A stretch of DNA of 64,000 bases from Kappaphycus alvarezii (Eukaryota > Rhodophyta > Florideophyceae > Gigartinales > Solieriaceae). Under the pieces are notes generated by a model. It saw only the letters and a list, made by a program, of their open reading frames with translations. It searched no databases and had not been told where the DNA came from. How positions within the stretch are numbered: position 1 is the stretch's first letter; every line of letters begins with the position of its first letter. The position numbers and the translations under genes are program-made. Location of the stretch: the NCBI GenBank assembly GCA_002205965.3, contig NADL03000147.1:62001-126000 (forward strand), read 5' to 3'. Of this stretch, positions 22,424 to 33,201 are shown one piece after another.

Positions 22424-25400
22424 ACTCTCCAGTATTCGTCTCAATCAAAAATTCTATTAAGAGGCTTTTCTAGATTTTAAAATTGATCTTATGCAATTTA
22501 AAAGATTTTTTCGATCGGCTCCACACACCTTGAGATACATATCACAGCTCGCTTTTCCTTTTTTTGGACGTATGCTTGATCGAAATGTACCATTGAGATG
22601 GGATAATTAAGAATACCACATATTGAAAGGATAAGTTTTGTAGATACGTGGTGTAGCGTTTGGCAGCCATGGACGTGGAACTCTTTCATGTCTTCTTTGT
22701 AATATTGTCCAATATAAACGAGCTTAATATATCAGTCGATCAGTATCATGATTTTTAAGCGTAATTTCGAACCTTCCAGCAAAATTTTTTTCCTTCGAGG
22801 GAAGAGACAAGATCTTGAGGGCTCTGCAGAACTGATTATTATGGAGAACCTGAATTTCATTACGTTCGGCAGTCTAAAACACTGAGGATTTGGTAATTAG
22901 GGTGAAGAGAACATTTTTTGGTAATCTATTACGGTCTCAGTGTCAGTAAGAAGTCGTTTTTCACTCCTTTAAATGTAAGAACTTCAGGCATTCACAGTTT
23001 AACTTTTTTGAGAAATGTTTCGCCTAAGAAATGCTTTCAATTATTATATTTTTATATATAATTAATAATAAATATATGTGCAAATTAACATAAAATCGCA
23101 AATTTAAAGGATCCAGTTTTTCATAAAAAAATAAAAGTGTCCTAGAGGTAGTTTTATTTAATTTTTTGGCAATCTGATTTGTTTCAATTGTCTTATTTAT
23201 CAATTTGAGCAAATGATCTCACTAAATCATTTCGTTGGAAATTCAAATTTTGTTTTTCTCAGTAAAACAGCCATTATTATAAGCAACTCTTCTGGAAGGG
23301 TTCTACGACTACGAATTTCTCATTATTTTTTTACTATTTGTACAGATAATTTATTAATTACATTGGTAAATGAATGGATACTAGAGAGAATCAAATTAAC
23401 TCTTCCAGAAACCTTCAGATGGATACAACTTCCATTACAGTTTTCGTCCTTAAAATACATAATATCTTTTAAAATTCCCTTACATAATTGTAATGAAGTC
23501 ATTGCTTCCAATTTAAACAACCTTTTATATGCTTATGTGCGTTAAAGATGTCTTTCACTACTTTTTCCTTGAAATGCCAGTAAGTTATGAATTAGTACCC
23601 ATTTCAAGAGTTTAAGATTAATCAATGAATAATTTACTGTTTTAACAGTTTTTCCGTCTGGTGAATAGACTTCTAAAGCTCCTAATTTACCTGTGACCGA
23701 ATATTGCAAGATTTATTCAGTTTTTCTGGATATATTGAAATTTTAAATTTTATTTATTTAACGACTACTCTTTTATGCCCCTTAAATCATGTAATTTCTG
23801 TACAAATTCCTTTATGGTGTAGTCCATCAATTCGAGTATGTATCTAATGGTCTGAGTCTTTCGTAATTTCAATAGTACTATCATATTTAACAACTTCAAA
23901 GTAGTTACATCTCTGTTTTCGACACTAGAATCTAGATTTACCTTCGCTGGGCCTCGTAATATAAATGATGGTTTCCTGAAGACTGTTAAATGGCGACCAT
24001 CGTTTTGTAAAATCGTAAACATAGAACTGGTTTACAAGTGGAAAATAGAGCCGGCGTTTTCGCAACCGATAAAGAAAAGTTGATTATTAATCAATTATTG
24101 GTAAGAAGCTATGTAATTTTGTTGGTTCCTTCATCAAAATACTTATTCTAGACTGTCGAATGTCTCGCTAAGGTATGTTAAAAGGTCAAATAATACCGCA
24201 ATTATTTTTAGTGTGACAACATGACCTAATCTAGATCTGCCTTTGAAATCGTGGTATACTACGAAATATCCTTCTATATTGAACACTGCTTGATATCTCT
24301 GACACTTATATTTTGAATAATAAGGTAATAAAACTTCTAATTCCATTTCAATTTCATCAGTAATATCATCAAGTCCACTCAGATCAAAAAAATTAGAGGC
24401 GTAGCTCCAGTTTGGCTATCAATCTAATTGAAATTCATATATTACAATTCTTTAAGGCTTAATTTTTCCAAATATTATATGTTTCCGTCAGTTTTTAAAA
24501 CTAAATAAGAACTAACCTAGCCGTGATTCTGTTTTTTAACATAACGGCGATAAGAAAATGGATGAAACCCGGATCGAGGTTTACAGTTTGCCGCAAATGA
24601 AAGCACGAATTCAAAAGATAAATCACTGTAATCAAATGGAATAAACATATTGATTTTAATTCACAACGCAAAGAATTTAAACTGTGGAGACTCAAGCAGT
24701 TGTCAATCTTGGAATTATGAGGCCATAAAGTAGACTTTCTCAAATTTCATAATTTCTCATGATAGTATTTCTGTGCTGCACACTGCGTACTTCGCAACCC
24801 AGACAAATCAAAATTAAGCCTATCTCTCCTTGCTCTTTCCATGTAGGAATCCTCAGTCCTTGTTGAGTGGAAGTCTATTCGCTAATTGGTCTTTTCAGCA
24901 CAAAGCTTGAACAACAAATAGTATTAGTAATTTCTAAACCTTAATTTACTTCCCATAACACCCCAAGGAGTGCAAAGTCGGTTACAACAGTTCTTCAAAA
25001 TTAAACGATCTAAGGAAAATTCTCTATTCCTCTCCACATCTTCGACTCTAAAAAACCCACTCCTAGGTTTCTATTTTGGGGTACTTTTACACAAAACCTA
25101 TCTAGACCCCACTCCCTAATAACCCCATAACACGCATCGCATGCAAGAGAAGTACTATTAATATTTTCATATTCACTACTGGTTGCAGAAATACTGTTGA
25201 TAAATTTTATAACTTATTGCTCCCTATCCACTGCTTTTGACGCCATCAATTAGAGGTAGCACACATCGGCTGAGGGGGCCACATTAAAATAGAATCAGCT
25301 GAGCCTGTAGGATCTCATGTGAATGATAGTATTTAGAGTTACCCTCGGAGAATGAGGGTGTTTTGAGTTCGTAGCGTTTACCGGAATGAAAGTCGAGAGC

Positions 25401-27240
25401 TGAAGAGCGGACAAGAGGAGGGAATAACACGATAGCGGAGTATCGAGGGGAGCAAAGGAGCAGGGTGAAGGGAAGTAGCAAGCAAGAGATAGGGTAAGAG
25501 AGGCAATTGGGGCTTTTTGAAACTGTGATAATGTGATTTAAGTACTTACGGTGCTTTTCTATGCATTAGTTGGATTTTCATGCGTACCCACAGTATTTTC
25601 GTTGCCATTTTGAATGGGGTGCGACATTTTCAAATGCTGGGCTCTTTTGGATATTGTAGTTTCTAACGTTTCTATCCTTCGATATTTTGCAGTTACAAGT
25701 TGTGTTGTCACTGTGCAAGAAATAATTGAACGAAGCATTATTCACGAAAACAGCTGACGTCATGTCAAATTCTGATTTTATTGGACTAATCCTCACTACA
25801 TTTTTTCAGTTTTTCAACATTTAAAAACTTTTTTGTGTTAGAGAGGTCTATTGGATTCAAACTCATCCAAAAGGAATTTGAACTGCTCCAATACTAAATT
25901 AGACGATACATTTAATATCTCCACTCTTGTTAAAAGTACAACTTTAATTTTTAAATTACTTTTGAGAGCATTTGAAGAAGATGTGTATGTCAAGAAAATT
26001 TATTTCCTCGTTACGCACCTCCAGAGCCTTGACTAAAACCGATCACATCTTTCATACTTCATAATAACCCCAAAATCATCTCCAGCATCAACACGACCGG
26101 ACCCTCCTAATAAGCCTATCAAAAAAGTTGACGAATATTGCAGACATGGATACAGGATGAAAACTTTGGATACCATTTTTTCAATATCATACTCAGGCTA
26201 AACAGTCAGAAATTTGTATGTATTCTACAGGAGAAGGTGTTTCAGAGTCAAAAATATCAGGAATCTGAAGACTTCTTCATTGACGCAGTTTCTTCAACTT
26301 TTATCTCAAGATTAATTTCATCATTCTTATCATATCTTAAGTCTGAATAAGCTTCTTAAAATGCTTCCGGAGGATTAGATCAACCAATATGGCAAAGGAA
26401 GTGGGTTCAAGAATTCGTGCTGTCTTTTTGGATAAAAGTATCTTCAACTGTCTTCTCTGATTCCCCTTGCATTCAGTGAGCTTCAGCAGAATCTCTGTTG
26501 CACGCTATGGCTCAATCAGAGGCAGACTTACTCGGCGTCGCTAGTATTTAATCACTTAGCAAATCTTCTTCCAAAAAGGAATAGGCTTACTAAACGTGGT
26601 TTGAACTCTCCTACTTTTCACAATGGAAACTGTTATGTCAATTTGAAATTAAAGACTCATGTAGAAATTTTGTAGCGAAATAAATGTGCGGAAAATTTTT
26701 TTTGGAGTAGGTGTTTACTATGCTAATATTTTTACTGAATTGTTGTGCTTCTGATATGCCAAAATTGATAAATCTGATATAAGATCGGTGCAAAAATGCC
26801 CATTTATATTGTAAACCCGTATCAGACTATTCTACGTCAGGTGTCCAGACTTCGATGATTAAGCTTTGCTAATTATGTTCAGTAAAGCATAATAAATCCT
26901 TATAGCATAGACTTGTACTGGAAAAATGCATCAAGAATTAAATTTCTCCTTGAAGGAAAGAATTATTTTTTGTGGTTGTTGTCATCAGTAACTCTCTCAC
27001 CAAATAGTATCCTTGATGGCGATAAATTTTAAGCATTACTTCATTGATGCATATACTATGCGTAAACGCTTAAGAAACCTATCGGAGAACTACGTAAGAT
27101 TACGTATGCCTGTTCTCCGCTTTGATAATCTCTTGACCTCCTATCCTATTCTTTGTTTCGTGAGGAGCCCTTTCTCTGTTTTCTGGATTACTAGTTGCAG
27201 TCAGCTTAACCCTAGGTTACTGCAATTCCTTCATAGCGTG
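22424..27240. other. AT-rich island, probably eroded retroelement DNA
   Basis: Base composition drops visibly below that of the flanks, with long A/T runs (for example 23030-23090). No host gene is recognisable. A copia-type integrase/RT debris stretch on the minus strand (23323-24350) is listed separately. Other short frames (25851-26036, 26138-26350, 27013-27249) have no recognisable family. RIP-like or deamination decay would explain the composition but I cannot test it here. Confidence 0.55.
23323..24350 (-). mobile_element. Probable copia-type pol fossil (integrase core to RT start)
   Basis: Minus-strand fragments in order resemble the integrase core of Ty1/copia elements: a hydrophobic 'YFVVYHDFKGRSR' block near 24260, then an 'EF...LHDLRGIKE'-like block near 23780. 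A weak match to the start of the reverse transcriptase region follows near 23500-23330. The resemblance is by pattern only. The element is heavily broken, AT-enriched and old, and no LTRs were found. Confidence 0.4.
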
Positions 27241-28468
27241 GATTGCTAAACTATCCCCAATGCATGCGCTTTGCTGCCATTTTCGATACTTTACTCAACG
27301 GTTGTCATTTTGGACGTAAACTCTCGTCTTGGCATCTGCAAAGGTGCCAATGAATAACGCAGTCTGTGACGGTAGCTCCACCCAGGCAGTGCAAAATCCC
27401 CCGGAGGTCATTTCGGGATAGTAACCCTCAACGTTTTCAAATTTGCATCGTCATGGGCTGCCTATGAATCGCCGCCAAACTCCTGAAATCGATAATTAAA
27501 AATCCTATGTGCTTCCCAAGAGTGGGTTCTCGTTGTTAAAGCACTTTCACCTCCAAGCCCATAACAAAAGCAAGTGTACTTTGCAACGACCCGCTCCCAC
27601 ATACCCTAAGCGACAAGTAAAAGATGCGTGTTTAGTATCGTCGAAAATGACCTATCCTTGGACAGCAAGCGGTACTACGCAAATTCCTAACGCAATGGGA
27701 CGTGGTGATCCACATGCTTGATTCAAATATCAGTTCTATTATCTCTTCCAAGGTTCTTAACGGTGACAGTCCTGGTACTTACGTAAACGAGTGGTTTCTG
27801 TGCCAAGATTGACGAAGCACCGCAGATGTAAACTTTGGATGAATTGAATCCTTCATCGCGAGCTAGTATTGGAGCGAACAGGGTAGGAGCGATGATAAGA
27901 CAGATAGCCCAGTCTAGCCTCTGTGGGACACACAGCTTGACAGTATGACGGTGGTGCACGCATGAGATGCGTTATGCTAAATGATTCCCGTCTACATTTT
28001 GCAAATGCTTACGGAGGGGCAGCAACAACTAACGCTAAGGGCACAAAGTGCCGCTGTACACGTTCACACTGATCGATGGCATCGGGAAGTATGAGGGCGT
28101 GGCGAAAGAACTGATGAGAAATTGTGGCGTGCTCGCCTTTTTTTGTCTCATACATCTTTGCTTGAATCTGCAGCGCACTTCACGAGTGCTGATATGTTTG
28201 ATAGACAGACAGCAACCATTGGTGGACCGTCAGCATAGCACTGGACATGATTACCGGTTTCATCTCGAATCTGTGCTTGATGATCAACTCGAGTGTGTCC
28301 AATACCCGTCGTTCGTTCTCCACTAGCGGACCGGGGCTGGATATGTCCGCACGAAAGCAGCAATACAGGGTCTGCCTCCGAATCACAGATTTGGTGGGCA
28401 CTTGCAAGAATTGCCACCATGGCGATTGGTGAAAGCACATACCAAAATGATGCAACTCGTACTCCAAA
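27241..28468 (-). other. Unresolved region; possible minus-strand exon of a membrane protein
   Basis: A minus-strand frame from about 27962 to 27783 encodes a hydrophobic stretch (WAICLIIAPTLFAPIL) and then 'GFNSSKVYICGASSILAQKPLVY'. It ends exactly at a strong donor, GTAAGT (27782-27777). Upstream on the same strand (28500-28148) hydrophobic and polar pieces occur in changing frames. This could be an intron-containing membrane protein gene, but I could not assemble a consistent model and recognise no family. It lies downstream of, and in the same direction as, the PB1 gene at 28469-29625. Confidence 0.25.
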
Positions 28469-29625
28469 CTAGCCGGCCACTCCCAAATCCTTTCCGGCAC
28501 CCGGCCCTTCAGGAGCGACCATTCTCACCCTCACCCTGTCCCCCTGCTTCCTTACCATACTAAGAAATGGTGCCATTTCCGCCTCTGTAGATATCCTCAC
28601 AACGTCTCCGTCCTCATCCTTGTAACTGACGTCAAACTTCTCTTCCATGTTAAACGCCTCTGCCAACTGCTCCTTCAACACCTTGAAAGAGCAACCATGC
28701 TCCACAAAAACACATCTTGTACTATTCTCCCACCCATACCTGCAAGTTGCCTTTACAAAGAAGCGACCATCACGATGCACCAGCGGGGCTTCCTCTCCTC
28801 TGCCAGCATCTATCGGCACTCCTCTGCCAGCATCTATCGGCACTCTCCTCCCGACTTCTACGCGTGTCCCATTCCTCTCAGAACCGTGTTCGATTCTGCC
28901 AGCCGAGGGCACAGGCTGCTTTCCATGTCGACTTCCTTTACCATCCAGCTTCCCCGACTCTGCATCCGCCCGTCTCGTCAACCTCGCGACGGAACCAGCA
29001 GCCGCTCTTTTACCCGCACCCGATTCCAACTCGACACCGACGCCACACCCACCCTTTGCCCCCCCATAGACCTTTCGTCCAAACCAGGCCAACTCAATAT
29101 CCCTCTGTTCGGTCCTAACGGCCAAGACCGGCCTCGCCAATTCCCTAACAGCGGCCGCGGAAATATGGCTCCACCTACGCTGCGGTTGTGTCCTTTTCTG
29201 TGAAGTTTTAGCCAAGCGTGTAGCAACGGGTTGTGACCTTGTTCGAGGTGCCGGGTTAGCGTCTGCATGCAAGACGGTGCGTCGAGAGCGGTTGCGTCGC
29301 GTGTGAGGATGGGAAGGGGCAAGACTGACGGGACGACGTGCTTGGGTGTGACGGAGACGGTCGCGACGAAGCTGTGCGAGGTTGCGATGGGTGGAGGCGG
29401 AGTTTGGAGGCTGCGGGGAGTTGGGCTCTGGAGGAGGGGGTGGGGACGGAGAGGGGGAGGCGTGGTCGGAGGAGGAGGAGGGGGAGGGGAGGAAGGGAGG
29501 AATACGGAGGTGGAACGGGGGTGGGGGTAGTGGCGACGGCGTTTGGGTAGCGGGGTATGGGGGTCGGCGGAGACGGTACGGGCGGGAGAGAGGGTACGCG
29601 GGCGGTTGCGAGGAGGGGTGAACAT
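28469..29625 (-). CDS. PB1-domain protein, finger-less member of the GATA-like/PB1 cluster
   Basis: The likely start is ATG 29625-29623 (MFTPPRNRPRTLSPAR...), resembling the Pro/Ser/Arg-rich N-terminus of the neighbour at 30884-32269. The C-terminal frame (29272-28469) is basic and Arg/Gly-rich. It carries an 8-residue duplicated block (VPIDAGRG twice) and ends in a PB1 domain (about 28768-28500). The PB1 has 'FFVKATCRYGWE' with the conserved basic Lys and the acidic OPCA loop 'YKDEDGDVVRIST'. PB1 domains mediate head-to-tail protein assembly. No C-x2-C...C-x2-C finger is visible. The N-terminal frame and the PB1 frame differ, so an unrecognised intron or a frameshift lies between about 29272 and 28978. 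It may be a pseudogene. A weak case can also be made that it is a PB1-only partner of the fingered paralogues. Confidence 0.6.
28795..28842. repeat. 24-bp tandem duplication inside the PB1 gene
   Basis: Two perfect copies of a 24-bp unit, equal to eight codons on the minus strand (VPIDAGRG). It keeps the reading frame. Confidence 0.9.
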
Positions 29626-30883
29626 GGCGTTTATGGTGTGAGTGGACCGAGAGATTAAAAGCAAGGGGGTGAGAGTATGGGTGGGGGGTTTCTTTGTCGG
29701 GGAGGAATTACGGGAGGGAGGAGAGGAGGCCAGCTGGCTTGGAAGGAGCGGTTGGAGTAGGAGGGGTGCTTGAGTATGAGAATGATTTGAAATGGACTGG
29801 GCTGTGGGGTCGCTTGTGCTTTGCTTTGCTGTGCTTTGCAATGTACTGCACTGTCCGCTGTTTCCCTATATTTAATGCAATGTGGACTGTAGTTTGGTGG
29901 TACTGTTCAGTACTGTACAGCTTGATCTGCTGCGGGACAATGCCAGACGCATGCATTCGGCGCAGGGCCATCCCTTCCCCTCTCTGTAGACTCGGCGAGT
30001 GCATTGAAATTGAATTCCAACTGCCTGGTCTACCGTAGAGATGAATTTCTTGTCAATTCCACCCAAACTTCCATCTCTTCTCCAGTAGAGTTTGTGTGGT
30101 TGTTACAGTACAGTAAAGTACAGTACGTGCCTCTGCAACAGGTGGCATACGGTAGGCATCGCAGAGCCACTCAAAAAGACCCAAATCTCCACAAAGATCT
30201 ATTTTGATCTTTGTAAAGATTTGGCATGTATCGTACAGTACAATACAGCTGTACAACTGTCAGTACTGTACATGTACTGTACTGGAGCATTACGAGTTGT
30301 ACAGTAAAGTACTGTACTGTACTGGTACAATGCAATACTGTAGAGTTAAAGTACTGCGCCCCAGACAGGCAAGAATCAAGAGCCACATCCGATCAACACT
30401 CTTCAATATGCTAATCATTGGATACTGCCTCACTCTCGGCACAACTCTGACAAGCAAATCGTCCACACCACCTACCATTGTCATCGCGTCAAATCTCAAC
30501 TATTCAATTACCATTCCTCTCATACCGGGGATGTCAATCAAACCTTTACCAAATCCCTTGGCCGAATTTCGTCCGCCACATCATCGCCAAACATTTCGGT
30601 GCGCAATCCAACACACTTTTCAATACCAATCCCCCCAAACTATCTTGACTGCCTCCGAAAACCGCACACCCAAGCATCGACATACGTCCTCATACGCCAA
30701 ACAATTTTTCCAACATCTGCGTGCAACTGCAACTCTTGAATCCCCTTTTCAAACCACTCATCTACTCATCAAACATTACTTGAAACCATTCACAAGACGC
30801 ACTGTACCACTAAAAGCACACACCACCCAACTTCATCCACTCACATATCCACCTCCCAACCCTCTTGCAACCCTTTTGCCTGG
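29626..30883. repeat. Intergenic spacer with dense (TGTAC)n/(GTACA)n repeat
   Basis: Spacer between two minus-strand PB1 genes. Pentamer clusters lie at 29840-29932, 30107-30136 and especially 30232-30352, where head-to-head runs could fold into hairpins. The adjoining 30360-30880 is strongly C-rich on the plus strand. No separate gene is supported; the long plus-strand frame at 30204-31064 overlaps the end of the neighbouring gene and looks like a composition artefact. Confidence 0.7.
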
Positions 30884-32269
30884 CTACACCAACACTTTCA
30901 TCCGTAGCGGCGCAAGCTTGTGTTCCTGCACAAGCTGGAACAATTCCTCCATGTCCTTTTCCGATGCAATCGTCACAAAGTCTCCCTCCTCATCTCGGTA
31001 CCGGATTCCGAAACTTCCCTCCAACCCAAACATGCTAACCAGCTCCTCGCAAAGTCCTTCATAAGTCCACTTCGAGTCTATTCTCAGCCTTCTCAAATCC
31101 CCATCCTTCTCCACCTTGACAGTGATCATCCCATGACTCATCATTCCATCCACCTTCTTCTCCCCCTCTTGATCACTGCTCTGTCCTACTCCCGCACTAC
31201 CCGCCACACCCTTCCTCCCCTTGGCCTGCACTCCATCCATTCCCGCACCTTCCACCTTGGCGTTCATCACTCTGGTACACGGCACCATGATTGCCGCTTC
31301 AACAGACGCCGTTTCCACGTCCTCATCCTCCCTCTTTGGAGCCGCCAAGCTACTTCCCGCCACTCCCTTATTCGCATCTCTCGCCCCGCTGAAGATTCTA
31401 TCGATATTCCGTCTACGTTCCAAGACAGGCACGATTCTTCTCTTTCTCCCCTCCCTGGAACCTCTCGGCCTTCCCCTTTTCCTCCCTCCCCTCTTCATCC
31501 CAACAAAGAAACCCTCCTTAATCTCTCCGATTGCATCCTCGCCATCCTCTCCATCCTCTCCGTCCTCAATCTCCTCTTCCACTTCCCCCCCACCTTCCGA
31601 CTCACTGGATACAACAATACTGGCCATCTTTCCCAAATCCACCGGCGGTGTTCTCCTCAACCTTTTCCTGCCATCATCACCGTCGACAATACTGTCCTCT
31701 TGCTTCCGCAAGACGCCCCTCATCACCGCGCCACCTCTCTTCCCGTTCTTTGGACCCCCCCTTCTGCTGGGAGGTACAGCGACGCTATTCTCCCTAAGCA
31801 ACTCGAGATCCTGCGGTGACCCCGTGATCGGAGTAACAATAGGGTTGGTCAAATCTCTTGTCAACCTCGTTGCACCGCGGTGTTTGACAGGAAACCCAGT
31901 CACCCGGACCGGCTTCCAGCCTGCTTTCCTCGAGGCGGAGACGGTGCCACACGGGCCCTGATACAAGACGACGCGACGGTGATAATAGAGGTTGTAGCAG
32001 CGGCGACAGAGGGTTTGCAAGCCGTCTGGACCTGTGTTCCACTGTGCGGTGCGGGTGGTGTGACAGACGGTGCGATAGCAGCGTTTGACGGAGGGTGTGG
32101 AGGAGGGCGGGGAGTGGGAGGTGGAGGGGGCGGTGATGGCGGACGAAGGTGGGATTGCGGGTTGTGGATCGGGGGATGCGGCGCGGGAGGGGGAGAGGAT
32201 TGGGGGAGGCCAGCGACGACGGGGGACCAAGATGGAGCCGGCGGGGGAGGAGGCGCGACTGAACGGCAT
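30884..32269 (-). CDS. GATA-like zinc finger / AT-hook / PB1 protein (461 aa)
   Basis: An uninterrupted 461-codon frame from ATG 32269-32267. The Pro/Ser-rich N-terminus is followed by one GATA-like finger with Cys64, Cys69, Cys88 and Cys91 (C-x4-C-x18-C-x2-C) and the core 'TGPDGLQTLCRRC'. Then comes the family extension 'VVLYQGPCGTVSASRKAGW' and 'VRVTGF' (97-126). A hydrophobic-acidic SUMO-interaction-like stretch (SIVVSSESEGGGE, about 217-229) precedes a Glu/Asp/Gly run. A basic RGRPRG AT-hook core lies at 265-270. A PB1 domain spans 381-461 with 'ITVKVEKDGDLRRLRI' and 'YRDEEGDFVTI', so both the basic and the acidic face are present. The likely role is a nuclear DNA-binding regulator able to oligomerise. 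The finger resembles fungal/plant type IVb GATA but lacks the TP-W-R block, so DNA specificity is uncertain. Nothing appears broken. Confidence 0.85.
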   Translation of the reverse strand: MPFSRASSPAGSILVPRRRWPPPILSPSRAASPDPQPAIPPSSAITAPSTSHSPPSSTPSVKRCYRTVCHTTRTAQWNTGPDGLQTLCRRCYNLYYHRRVVLYQGPCGTVSASRKAGWKPVRVTGFPVKHRGATRLTRDLTNPIVTPITGSPQDLELLRENSVAVPPSRRGGPKNGKRGGAVMRGVLRKQEDSIVDGDDGRKRLRRTPPVDLGKMASIVVSSESEGGGEVEEEIEDGEDGEDGEDAIGEIKEGFFVGMKRGGRKRGRPRGSREGRKRRIVPVLERRRNIDRIFSGARDANKGVAGSSLAAPKREDEDVETASVEAAIMVPCTRVMNAKVEGAGMDGVQAKGRKGVAGSAGVGQSSDQEGEKKVDGMMSHGMITVKVEKDGDLRRLRIDSKWTYEGLCEELVSMFGLEGSFGIRYRDEEGDFVTIASEKDMEELFQLVQEHKLAPLRMKVLV

Positions 32270-33108
32270 GGCGAGGATTGTGTGGAGGGGGGTAGGATGG
32301 AATGGCGGAGGGGAGGGATAACAGGTTGTGCGGTGTGTGGGGAGGTCGAGGACAGTTGGGTGGCGGGGCGGGGCAGGAGGTTGGGTGATGGGGGACGTGT
32401 TGGGGGATTATGGGGGCGATGTATGCGGGGCCGGGGAGGCGGGGAGAGGGGCAGGGGTGAGCCAGTGGCGCTTTATCAGCAGGAAAGAATGCATTCGGCG
32501 CAAGGCGAAAGCGGGTGCTGTTAACGCGGAGAGTAGCAGACGGCGAAATCCCGCCGTACAGTAACTAGTATGCAGGGCGGTTTTGAAATTTGACAAAACC
32601 ACGTTTATCGTTGTGATGTGGATCACAAGGGGACTCGACTTTTTTCTTTTTTTTTCCTTTTTTTGGGTTAAATAGAGGGACGACTGTCTTTTCGAGCTTG
32701 AAGTAGGAAATTTTATCCATTTTATCCAAATACGCGAATGATAAACGGTATCAGTGATTTGGTGGTACACGCTACTCCATTCACAGTTGGACAAGTGGAA
32801 TAAATTCGAAATGGGAAACTTTGTCTTGAAACAAATCTTCGTTTTTAGTCAGCACAACGCAGGATGTACTGTACAATACAGTACTTGTACTGTACATACA
32901 GTACAGAATCTCCGAGATTACAGACAAATCACAGTACTGTTCTGTATTGTATTGTACAGTAACAGTAACATTATTTGAGAAAGTGCCTAATTTACAGTAT
33001 AACATGTACAGTACCTTGGGCCTTGCATTCATTTACGCAAATAGATTCCCGTACTGTACTGTACTGTAGATACTATGCAGTATGTATTTATATCCTGAGT
33101 GCAGTTCT
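32270..33108. repeat. G-rich upstream region then (TGTAC)n/(GTACA)n clusters
   Basis: 32270-32530 is very G-rich on the plus strand (C-rich on the coding strand of the gene it precedes) and includes a TGATAA-type word on the minus strand at 32478-32473. Pentamer clusters occupy 32867-32965 and 33040-33075. No gene is supported. Confidence 0.65.
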
Positions 33109-33201
33109 GGAATACAGTAATACTGCCCTCGGGCAGTCATCTCTCCGCTGGCAGCCTGGAATACACTAATACCGCCCTTGGGCGGTATCACTGTAATTCA
33201 T
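33109..33201. repeat. Tiny MITE-like element made of two related hairpins
   Basis: The left part, GGAATACAGTAATACTGCCC, runs into a perfect hairpin ACTGCCC-TC-GGGCAGT (33122-33137). The right part has ATACCGCCC-TT-GGGCGGTAT (33169-33188) followed by CACTGTAATTC. The left 30 bp and the reverse complement of the right 30 bp are alike, so the whole 93-bp unit has terminal inverted repeats, each with its own internal hairpin. It may be a foldback/MITE remnant. Confidence 0.55.

Noticed and set aside
28647-29203. Long plus-strand frames opposite the 28.5-29.6-kb gene
   Set aside because: They mirror the biased composition of the minus-strand PB1 gene. The minus strand has a recognisable PB1 domain and the plus frames have nothing but Pro/Ser/Leu runs.
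30204-31961. Plus-strand frames of 246-299 codons across the 30.9-32.3-kb gene
   Set aside because: They are shadows of an extremely skewed gene. The minus-strand frame carries finger, AT hook and PB1 in one piece.
32473-32478. TGATAA word upstream of the 30.9-32.3-kb gene as an autoregulatory GATA site
   Set aside because: A single 6-bp match is expected by chance, and the fingers lack part of the classical GATA contact region, so the claim is not supported.
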